DNA from: Flavobacteriales bacterium
GTDB taxonomy: Bacteria > Bacteroidota > Bacteroidia > Flavobacteriales > PHOS-HE28
Assembly: GCA_008016945.1 (NCBI GenBank)
Contig: SSGN01000225.1
Span: 1-7,469 of the forward strand
Length of the DNA: 7,469 nt
Direction: 5' to 3'
Made by a program: the position numbers and the translations under genes. Below, piece by piece: positions 1 through 5,655 of this stretch. The notes below the pieces were generated by a model. That model saw only the letters and a program-made list of their open reading frames with translations, had not been told where the DNA came from and ran no database searches. Numbering within the stretch: position 1 is the first letter of the stretch; every line of letters begins with the position of its first letter.

Positions 1-514
1 CCTCTGCCGACATTTCCGCGACCTGCGGCGCATTGCCGGAAGCGTCCCGGGCCACGTTGAACAGCGCCTTGATCGGGATGAAATCCGTCACGCCCAGCGC
101 CGGGCTCGTCGGCTGGACACCGGTGATGGCCAGGCGGACGCGCAGGACGTCAGGCCCCGGCTGGTTGACCACCTGGTAGCCGGACGCCAGCGCCCCGACG
201 AATTCCATGCGGAAGGCATCGGTCATGCGCTTCATCGCATCGGGTTGCATGCCCTTGTAGTCGGGGTTCGGGCTCAGGAACACCTGGACCGGATCGACCA
301 TCACCTTGGTGTAGGCACGCGCGTTGGAGGTCGTGTCGATATAGCGATAGGTCCCATCCACGCCATCGACCGGGCGCAGCTTCGAGTAGTCCGAGAGGAA
401 GCCGCTGTTCGGCACCGCGGACGAGCCGTCCCCCTGCGACACGCCGCCACCGGCACAACCGGCCAGGGCAATCACTGCAGCAGCAAGCGTCGTCATGACG
501 TATTTCTTGTTCAT
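1..514 (-). CDS. DUF3313-family lipoprotein, N-terminal part (gene runs off the left edge)
   Basis: The first 171 codons of a minus-strand gene are present and open to the window edge. It begins MNKKYVMTTLAAAVIALAGC: a basic n-region, a hydrophobic stretch and a lipobox L17-A18-G19-C20, so it should be lipidated at Cys20; the following Ala-Gly-Gly has no Asp at +2, which favours outer-membrane sorting. The body (SDYSKLRPVDGVDGTYRYID, then VDPVQVFLSPNPDYKGM and a VLRVRLAITGVQP strand) resembles DUF3313 lipoproteins, usually about 220 residues, so perhaps a quarter is missing. The start is fixed by AAGGAG at 522-527, 7 bases from the ATG. It lies 38 bp downstream of the FadL-like gene on the same strand with no terminator visible between them, so the two are probably co-transcribed. 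The molecular role of the family is unknown; an accessory role for the porin is inference from position only. Confidence 0.85.
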   Translation of the reverse strand, partial: MNKKYVMTTLAAAVIALAGCAGGGVSQGDGSSAVPNSGFLSDYSKLRPVDGVDGTYRYIDTTSNARAYTKVMVDPVQVFLSPNPDYKGMQPDAMKRMTDAFRMEFVGALASGYQVVNQPGPDVLRVRLAITGVQPTSPALGVTDFIPIKALFNVARDASGNAPQVAEMSAE

Positions 515-552
515 CGTCTTTCTCCTTGAATGAACGATCGGGAATGCAATCA

Positions 553-1779
553 TCAGAACTTATATGAATACTGCGCCGACAGGAAGACCATGTACGGATT
601 GTCGAACTTGCCGGCGATCAGCTGGCTCGGGTCGCGCATGTCGCCGGCGCGCAGGTACTCCGCGGCGAGCCCCAGTTCGGACTTCGGCGACAGGGTGTAT
701 TGCACGCCAAGACCGAAGCGCCAGGAATCGGACGACGGCATCGTGAACGACGCCTGGTTATTGTTCTTGTACCAGGAGCTGTCGTAAGCGACGCCCGCAT
801 TGATCCGCGTCGTCGCGTTGTACTGGTAGCGGGCCCCCAGCGCGACATGCCAGGTATCGCGTAGCCGCAGGCTGCTGGTCACCGTGCCATTGTTGGTTTC
901 CAGTTCGTTCTTCGAGAACTGGCTCCAGTCCTGCCAGCCCAGATTACCCGTCAGCGCCCAGCGGTCGCTGAGCTGCTGGTAGACGCTGGTCATGACCTGC
1001 TGCGGTGCATTGACGCCGGCCTCGGCGGCAAAGGTTCGCGTGCGGGTGCCGCCGATGACGGCACGCCGGGTCGCCGTACGGTCGAAATCAAAGTCGTACT
1101 CGACCTTGCTCGTCCACACGACGCCGATACGGGTGGCCGCCGACGGCTCGAACATCACGCCCAGGCGTGCGCCATACTGCCAGTCGTGGTCGCTCTGATC
1201 GAGCTTGGCGCCGGTCACCGGCTGGACACGCTCGAGCTTCGCGATGCCGTAGTTCGCCGTCAGGCCGGCACCGAGCGACCAGCGCTCATTGATCCGGTAG
1301 GCCACGGTCGGCTGCAGCGTCATCGCCATCATGGCCGAGGTGTCCATCAGGTTGCGGCCAGCCCAGCTCTTGCCGTAGTCCAGGGCCAGGCCGAAGTTGC
1401 CGTAAAGGCCGATACCGACTTTCAGATCGTTCGAAAGGCTGTGGCTGTAGAAGGCACTGCCGCCCGGCAGCCAGCCGATGACGTTTCCGGGGCTGCCGCC
1501 GCCAACGCTCTGCTGGAGGAAGCCCTGGTTGTCGACCTTGTAGTCGACGCCGCCATAGAGCGCCTGCGCGCCAACGGTCATCTGGTTCCCGGCCAGCCGG
1601 GTCATGCCGGCGGGGTTGCCGTAGACCGTCGAAGCGTCTTCGGCACGGGCTGCCGTGCCGGCACCGGCGAAGCCGAGGTCGGTGGTGCCGATCTCGTACA
1701 AGTAGAGGCCACCGGCCTGTGCGAACAGCGGCAGGCTCAACACTGAGCCCAGGAGAATTTTTTTGATCATCAATTTCAT
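553..1779 (-). CDS. FadL/OMPP1-family outer-membrane transport protein
   Basis: A 408-residue beta-barrel protein of the FadL/TodX family, which moves hydrophobic compounds (long-chain fatty acids, aromatic hydrocarbons) across the outer membrane by lateral diffusion. Residues 1-22 form a Sec signal peptide with KK at 6-7 and an A20-Q-A22 cleavage site; the mature protein starts GGLYLYEIGTTDLGFAGAG, the family's N-terminal plug region, followed by the hallmark NPAGM at 55-59. The rest alternates short strands and polar turns and ends ...LSAQYSYKF, with the C-terminal Phe expected of a BAM signal. I choose the ATG at 1779 because it starts the signal peptide; the frame is open to an ATG at 1815, but that would place 12 non-signal residues in front. 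No good Shine-Dalgarno precedes 1779. The DUF3313 lipoprotein follows at 38 bp. The substrate cannot be told from sequence; the context has no fatty-acid or hydrocarbon catabolic genes. Confidence 0.92.
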   Translation of the reverse strand: MKLMIKKILLGSVLSLPLFAQAGGLYLYEIGTTDLGFAGAGTAARAEDASTVYGNPAGMTRLAGNQMTVGAQALYGGVDYKVDNQGFLQQSVGGGSPGNVIGWLPGGSAFYSHSLSNDLKVGIGLYGNFGLALDYGKSWAGRNLMDTSAMMAMTLQPTVAYRINERWSLGAGLTANYGIAKLERVQPVTGAKLDQSDHDWQYGARLGVMFEPSAATRIGVVWTSKVEYDFDFDRTATRRAVIGGTRTRTFAAEAGVNAPQQVMTSVYQQLSDRWALTGNLGWQDWSQFSKNELETNNGTVTSSLRLRDTWHVALGARYQYNATTRINAGVAYDSSWYKNNNQASFTMPSSDSWRFGLGVQYTLSPKSELGLAAEYLRAGDMRDPSQLIAGKFDNPYMVFLSAQYSYKF

Positions 1780-1860
1780 AGGGGATTCCGCAGAGAACGC
1801 TAAAACCGCCGCCATTCCGGCGACGCGACGCCCGCCAGACTACCCGGCCGCGGCGCTGCG

Positions 1861-1896
1861 TGTCATTGGCATTTTACGACACATTGCGCCATGACA
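1861..1896 (+). promoter_or_regulatory. Candidate operator A (between FadL gene and AraC remnant)
   Basis: The core TTGGCATTTTACGACA (1866-1881) matches the sequence upstream of the araC gene (4141-4156) at 14 of 16 positions. It is also flanked by an imperfect inverted repeat, TGTCATTGGC (1861-1870) against GCGCCATGACA (1886-1896), with 15 bases between the arms. It lies about 85 bases upstream of the FadL-like start. On the FadL coding strand, ATGACA at 1865-1860 reading leftward, followed after 18 bases by TAGTCT, is a weak possible sigma70 promoter. Binding by the local AraC regulator is inferred from the shared motif. Confidence 0.5.
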
Positions 1897-1914
1897 TATT
1901 GCTGTACCGCGCCG

Positions 1915-1992
1915 GACAGCCCGGTCACCTTGGCTGACGCCAGCGGATTCGCGACCATGTGCGTAGATGCGAGCGGCAGGGCGCACGGGGGC
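1915..1992 (+). pseudogene. Remnant of an AraC-family regulator (N-terminal domain fragment)
   Basis: Twenty-six codons on the plus strand read DSPVTLADASGFATMCVDAS and then GRAHGG. They align without gaps to residues 56-81 of the intact AraC regulator in this window (4366-4443, ESAVSLAAACRFMTMCVEAT then GCAHFG). By hand count 15 of 26 residues are identical, with D/E and S/T exchanges at four more and many third-base differences. The frame is open from an ATG at 1891 to 2082, but homology stops on both sides: only 8 codons precede the match, against about 55 in the intact gene, and nothing like the rest of the sensor domain or the helix-turn-helix follows before the hemerythrin gene. I read it as the leftover of a deleted regulator paralogue that once faced the FadL gene. 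The match is short, so a chance or convergent origin is not excluded. Confidence 0.55.
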
Positions 1993-2036
1993 TGTATAGA
2001 GTACAGCAGCGCTGAACTCGAAGCGCCCGGCGGCGG

Positions 2037-2420
2037 CTACTTGAGATACGAGGCGTATTGCTGGTCACTACCCAGGATGTGATGGAGCCACCAGTCGTTG
2101 ACATGGCGGTGGATGGCAAGCTTGTCGGGGACACCGGACATCGCCTCCAGCATCAGCTCGACAAGCTGCCCCTCGTAGGCCAGATGTTCTTTCTGCTGCG
2201 AATCGAGAAGCGGACATCCACATTCCTCGAGCAGCCGCTCCTCCGTCCGGAAGTGGTATTTCGCGTATTCGGCGAGCTCGTTCAGGATGAGGTGCAGGTC
2301 GCCCTTTGCCGAGTGCTCCAGGCATGCCTGCGCACGGTTGCAGATTTCCATCAGCTTCCTGTGCTGAGCATCGAGTTCGGCGTTGCCTACGCTGTATTCG
2401 TCTTTCCAGATTAGCGACAT
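2037..2420 (-). CDS. Bacteriohemerythrin with a His-to-Gln change at a diiron ligand position
   Basis: A 127-residue single-domain hemerythrin, a cytoplasmic four-helix bundle that normally binds O2 at a non-haem diiron site. It starts MSLIWKDEYSVGNAELDAQH, typical of bacterial members, and has the usual length. Expected ligands are His20, His56 and Glu60 (HFRTEERLL), a His pair at 75 and 79, then His114 and Asp119 (HHILGSDQQY). All are present except position 75, which is Gln (codon CAG) in DSQQKEH; families normally show HxxxH here. Cys67-Gly-Cys69 sits just ahead, where Tyr-Pro is more usual before the loop. The protein may therefore have an altered or mononuclear-leaning site, or Gln75 may act as a weak ligand. 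It is divergent from the diguanylate cyclase gene across 81 bp and shows no strong Shine-Dalgarno. Possible roles are O2 or NO sensing, oxygen delivery or iron handling; family assignment is firm, function is not. Confidence 0.93.
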   Translation of the reverse strand: MSLIWKDEYSVGNAELDAQHRKLMEICNRAQACLEHSAKGDLHLILNELAEYAKYHFRTEERLLEECGCPLLDSQQKEHLAYEGQLVELMLEAMSGVPDKLAIHRHVNDWWLHHILGSDQQYASYLK

Positions 2421-2450
2421 TCTTGGCCTGCAGGCATTGGGTGACCGGGG

Positions 2451-2481
2451 ATTCTATCCATTCAAAAACCGGATGGGTCAA
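2451..2481 (-). promoter_or_regulatory. Possible sigma70 promoter for the bacteriohemerythrin gene
   Basis: Reading leftward, TTGACC (2481-2476) is followed after 19 bases by TAGAAT (2456-2451), leaving about 30 bases to the ATG at 2420. The hexamers are good but the spacer is two bases longer than ideal, so the call is tentative. It would be the only promoter in the divergent spacer facing the hemerythrin gene. Confidence 0.35.
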
Positions 2482-2501
2482 GTAACGTACAATCAATTCC
2501 C

Positions 2502-4106
2502 ATGTTCAGGCGCCTATCCATCGTCGATCTTTCCAGGCTGTTGCTGGTTTCGATCCTCCTGGCCGCACCGGGTTTGACGGGGGCAGCGGAGCGGGTCGCG
2601 CTTCAGCTCAAATGGAGCCACGCCTTTCAGTTCGCAGGATATTACGCCGCCGTCGAAAAAGGCTACTTCCGGGAAGCGGGTCTTGACGTCACCCTGCTCG
2701 AGGCCACGCCCGGGATCGACCCACTCGACGCCGTTCTGGCCGGCAAGGCGCAGTATGGCGTCGGGACCAGCAGCCTCCTTCTGGCGCGCAAGAGCGGAAA
2801 GCCGGTCATCGTCCTCGCGGTGATTCTCCAGCACTCCCCGCTGGTTCTGATTGCCCGTCGGGATAAAGAGTTCAATGGCACGCAGGGGATTCACGACATC
2901 GTCGGCAAGAAGGTGATGATCGAACCCCAATCCGACGAATTGATCGCCTACCTGAAGCAGGAAGGCATCACGCTGGATCGCGTCGTTCAGCTGCCCCACA
3001 GTTTCCAGCCGAAGGATCTGATCGAGGGCCGGGTGGACGCCATTTCTGCCTATGTCAGCAACGAACCCTACTTCCTTGACCGTGCAAAACTCGACTATCA
3101 GACCTACACGCCCCGAACCGGCGGCATCGATTTTTACGGCGACAACCTTTTCACCACTGAAAAAGAGTTGAAGGAGAACCCGGCGCGGGTGCGTGCGTTC
3201 AGGGAGGCGAGCCTGCGCGGCTGGCAATACGCCATGCAGCATCCCGAAGAAATCGCCGATCTGATTGTCGCGAAGTATTCCCAACAACAACCGCGAGAGT
3301 TCTTTCTGTTCGAGGCTCAGCGCATGGCGTCGCTGATGCGTACCGACCTGATCGAAGTGGGTTACATGAACAGCGGCCGCTGGCGCCACATCGCCAATAC
3401 CTATGCGGATATCGGCCTGCTGCCGCGCAACTACCCGCTCGATGGATTCCTGTACGAACCTCAGGCCCGCCCGGATTTGCGGACGCTTTACATCGCGCTG
3501 GCCCTGCTTGCGGCCGTGAGCGGCATCACCGTGTATATCTACCGGATCAACCGGCGCCTTTCCCGCGCCCTGGACGAAAGCCGGGCGGCGGAAGAGCGCA
3601 TCCGCCATCTCGCCCAGCACGATCCGCTGACCGACCTGCCCAATCGCGCACTCTTCTCGGATCGCCTCAATCAGGCCCTGTCGAATGCCAGGCGCGATGG
3701 CCAGCACCTGGCGGTCATGTTCATCGATCTCGACAACTTCAAGCCGGTCAATGACAACCATGGACATGAAGTCGGCGATCGCCTGCTCCAGCAGGTGGCG
3801 AGGCGGTTACAGCACAGCCTGCGCGAATCGGATACCGTAGCCCGTGTCGGTGGCGACGAGTTCATTGCGCTTCTCCGCAACATCAGTGACTCCCCTGATG
3901 CACTGGCCGTGGCGGAAAGACTCGCCGAGGCATTGATCAAGCCGTTTGAAATTGACGGTCGTGCGATCGCGGTCACGGCGAGCATCGGCATCGCCTTATA
4001 CCCGGATCACGGCACCGGCGACATCGAACTGCTCGGGCGTGCCGATGACGCCATGTATGAGGCGAAGCGAAAGGGCGGGAATCAGGCGTGGCTCGCCACC
4101 GCCTGA
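2502..4106 (+). CDS. Diguanylate cyclase with periplasmic NMT1/ThiY-like binding domain
   Basis: A 534-residue membrane-bound sensor that should make c-di-GMP from two GTP. Residues 1-28 look like a signal peptide (MFRRLS... hydrophobic core, cleavage near TGA-A). Residues about 32-260 are a type-2 periplasmic binding fold of the NMT1/THI5-like family: LQLKWSHAFQFAGYYAAVEK at 34-53, then GYFREAGLDV. Free members of this family (ThiY) bind thiamine pyrimidine precursors; the ligand here is unknown. A transmembrane helix spans 329-347, followed by a short charged linker (about 348-372) with no HAMP or PAS domain. The GGDEF domain covers 373-534: HDPLTDLPNR at 373-382, metal-site Asp409 in FIDLDNFK, intact GGDEF at 450-454, and an inhibitory RxxD site (RESD, 441-444) exactly five residues upstream, so activity and product inhibition are both expected. 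The ATG at 2502 is needed for the signal peptide but has no Shine-Dalgarno; TACAAT at 2488-2493 ends 8 bases before it. Confidence 0.93.
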   Translation: MFRRLSIVDLSRLLLVSILLAAPGLTGAAERVALQLKWSHAFQFAGYYAAVEKGYFREAGLDVTLLEATPGIDPLDAVLAGKAQYGVGTSSLLLARKSGKPVIVLAVILQHSPLVLIARRDKEFNGTQGIHDIVGKKVMIEPQSDELIAYLKQEGITLDRVVQLPHSFQPKDLIEGRVDAISAYVSNEPYFLDRAKLDYQTYTPRTGGIDFYGDNLFTTEKELKENPARVRAFREASLRGWQYAMQHPEEIADLIVAKYSQQQPREFFLFEAQRMASLMRTDLIEVGYMNSGRWRHIANTYADIGLLPRNYPLDGFLYEPQARPDLRTLYIALALLAAVSGITVYIYRINRRLSRALDESRAAEERIRHLAQHDPLTDLPNRALFSDRLNQALSNARRDGQHLAVMFIDLDNFKPVNDNHGHEVGDRLLQQVARRLQHSLRESDTVARVGGDEFIALLRNISDSPDALAVAERLAEALIKPFEIDGRAIAVTASIGIALYPDHGTGDIELLGRADDAMYEAKRKGGNQAWLATA

Positions 4107-4140
4107 TCGAGCGACGTGGCGGCACGCCCGCCGCCCGGCA

Positions 4141-4156
4141 TTTGCATTTTGCGACA
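4141..4156 (+). promoter_or_regulatory. Candidate operator B, upstream of the araC-family gene
   Basis: TTTGCATTTTGCGACA differs at one position from the site upstream of the DUF1254 gene (site C) and at two from site A. On the opposite strand it reads TGTCGC-N8-AA, the form I recall reported for the Pseudomonas aeruginosa ArgR half-site, from the same AraC subfamily. A second TGTC lies 15 bases away in the same orientation (GACA at 4168-4171), as also seen in site A. Its position 45 bases before the first possible start codon suggests autoregulation. Confidence 0.5.
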
Positions 4157-4200
4157 TCCGGTGCGCGGACACCTTGTCGCGCCGAACCGGCCACTGCACC

Positions 4201-5280
4201 ATGTTCGGCACGTACATTCTCTCCCATACCGAAATGAATCCTGGCGAAGGGATGATCCGCGCGGGGCAGGTGATGCCGGCATTCGGGGCACTCGGCGAAC
4301 TTGGCGTTGATGCCGCCCCACTGCTCGCGGGCTGCGGCCTTGTTCGCCCACAGATCGAAGACCCGGAAAGCGCGGTCTCGCTTGCCGCTGCCTGCCGCTT
4401 CATGACGATGTGCGTGGAAGCTACCGGCTGCGCGCACTTCGGGCTGCTTGCAGCACGCCACACTTCGCCGGCGACCCTTGGGAAGGTTGGCCAGCTGATG
4501 CTGGCGCAGGGCGATGTCGGGTCGGCAGTCTGCTCGCTGATCCGTAATCTCCATTTTACGGACCGGGGTGCCGTTCCCCTGCTCGATCTTCGCGACGGAC
4601 ATACCCACCTCGGCTACGTGATCTCCGGCTACCACCCCTGGGGTACTGCAGCGGCGCTCGATCTCGCCATCGGTATCGGCCTGTATCTGATGCGTGAGCT
4701 GTGTGGCCCCCGCTGGCGCCCCGGCGAAATCTGGCTCGCACACTGCTCGCCACCGGACCCGCAGGCCTACGAAGATTTTTTCGGCTGCCCGGTGCGTTTC
4801 AACATGCCCTATTCCGCCCTGCTCTTTCCCGAGGCCGACCTGCAGCTTCGCGTGACCCGGAATGAACGTGGCACGGCACGCAAAACGAGGGAAGGCTGCG
4901 GCATACCGAAAGCCGGCGAACCGGAATTGCACGTCGACCTCGGCCCGGCGCCCCCTTTCGCGCTCCAGGTCAAGCGGCTTTTGCGCGTATTACTTGCCAT
5001 TCGCTGCTGTTCGGCACCGGAAGCAGCCGACCTGATGAATGTGCACCCGCGCACCCTCAACCGACGACTCGCGGAAGCGGGGCTCACCTTCCGCAGGCTC
5101 GCCGACGACGCGCGCTTCGATTACGCACGCACACTGCTTCACGAAACGGAAATGTCGCTGACGCAAATTGCCACTGCTGTCGGCTACGCTGACCCCAGTA
5201 CATTCAACCGCCGGTTCATGAAGCGCGCCGGCCTCCCGCCAGGGCGATGGCGAAACGATCCCCCGACTGGTGCAATCTAA
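4201..5280 (+). CDS. AraC-family transcriptional regulator (OruR/ArgR-like, Arabinose_bd-type N domain)
   Basis: A 359-residue regulator if started at 4201. The N-terminal part (about 25-225) is the arabinose-binding-like ligand domain of this subfamily, recognisable from the HPWGTAAALDLAIGIGLYL helix and the later motif DFFGCPVRFNMPYSALLFPE. The C-terminal AraC DNA-binding domain has two helix-turn-helix units: the first at about 273-293 (PEAADLMNVHPRTLNRRLAE), the second at about 321-345 (TQIATAVGYADPSTFNRRFM) followed by the usual AGLPPGRWR end. The start is uncertain: the frame stays open far upstream into the cyclase gene, and ATGs at 4201, 4234 and 4252 give 359, 348 or 342 residues; the family is normally 330-350, none has a well-spaced Shine-Dalgarno, and the shortest is reasonable. 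It follows the cyclase by 94 bp in the same direction, but the operator-like motif between them suggests its own promoter. It is the best local candidate to bind sites A, B and C. The inducer is unknown. Confidence 0.93.
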   Translation: MFGTYILSHTEMNPGEGMIRAGQVMPAFGALGELGVDAAPLLAGCGLVRPQIEDPESAVSLAAACRFMTMCVEATGCAHFGLLAARHTSPATLGKVGQLMLAQGDVGSAVCSLIRNLHFTDRGAVPLLDLRDGHTHLGYVISGYHPWGTAAALDLAIGIGLYLMRELCGPRWRPGEIWLAHCSPPDPQAYEDFFGCPVRFNMPYSALLFPEADLQLRVTRNERGTARKTREGCGIPKAGEPELHVDLGPAPPFALQVKRLLRVLLAIRCCSAPEAADLMNVHPRTLNRRLAEAGLTFRRLADDARFDYARTLLHETEMSLTQIATAVGYADPSTFNRRFMKRAGLPPGRWRNDPPTGAI

Positions 5281-5369
5281 AACAATGCTTTCCAGGCGCG
5301 GCCGCAGGACGTCTGCCCCCCCGAGAAAACGGAGAGGTCACAGATGCATGGCCTTCTACGGCACGCCAG

Positions 5370-5534
5370 GGTCTGTTCACATTCACTCGGTGGTTGCGCA
5401 AGGGGTTGTCCCGGCATGCGGCGACTGCGTTGCTGCGAGACTTGGGAAGGGAGCGGCCATTCCCAGCACCTCGCGCCTAGCAGCCGCTCGCATGCCGGGA
5501 TAACGCAATCCACCGGATGAATGTGCACAGAGCC
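5370..5534. repeat. Long imperfect inverted repeat (possible MITE or REP-like element)
   Basis: The left arm (5370-5428) and the reverse complement of the right arm (5534 back to about 5480) line up along nearly their whole length: TCTGTTCACATTCACTCGG against TCTGTGCACATTCATCCGG, then GTGG-TTGCG against GTGGATTGCG, then TCCCGGCATGCG-GCGACTGC against TCCCGGCATGCGAGCGGCTGC, with a 5-base length difference in the middle. The roughly 50-base centre contains a smaller GGGAA/TTCCC pair. The whole could fold as one hairpin of about 160 bases. It fills most of the 375 bp gap between the araC gene and the terminator at 5591-5623; I see no gene in that gap. No clear target-site duplication is visible and no transposase is nearby, so a MITE remains a guess; a REP-type element is an alternative. 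Confidence 0.75.
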
Positions 5535-5590
5535 GAGGGCACCCTTTAACACTCGATATTGCCGGAAGCTTGTTTCTGTGCGAGCCCCCG

Positions 5591-5623
5591 AAAAACGAAA
5601 AACCCGCCTCCGGGGAGGCGGGT
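5591..5623 (-). terminator. Rho-independent terminator of the DUF1254 gene
   Basis: On the minus strand, ACCCGCCTC, a CCCG loop and GAGGCGGGT form a perfect 9 bp GC-rich stem (5602-5623), followed immediately by TTTTTCGTTTTT. It begins 32 bases after the stop codon of the DUF1254/DUF1214 gene. On the plus strand the A-rich side also precedes the hairpin, but no T run follows it, so it should act leftward only. Confidence 0.95.
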
Positions 5624-5655
5624 GGCACACTTCGGGGACTATGCAGTCACCGGGC

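Noticed and set aside
1991..2007. Hairpin GCTGTA-TAGAG-TACAGC downstream of the hemerythrin gene as a terminator
   Set aside because: Only a 6 bp stem and no T tract on either strand; it might be an operator or chance.
2514..3767. Long minus-strand open frame (417 codons) opposite the cyclase gene
   Set aside because: It mirrors the high-GC codon pattern of the real gene and shows no recognisable domain; the plus-strand protein has clear signal, helix and GGDEF motifs.
4118..4132. GGCGG-CACGC-CCGCC hairpin after the cyclase stop as a terminator
   Set aside because: Five-base stem and the T-rich stretch begins only about 8 bases later and is interrupted; it belongs to operator B.
4552..4564. 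CATTTTACGGACC inside the araC gene as a fourth operator copy
   Set aside because: Lacks the leading G and has an extra G before GAC, and it lies within conserved coding sequence.
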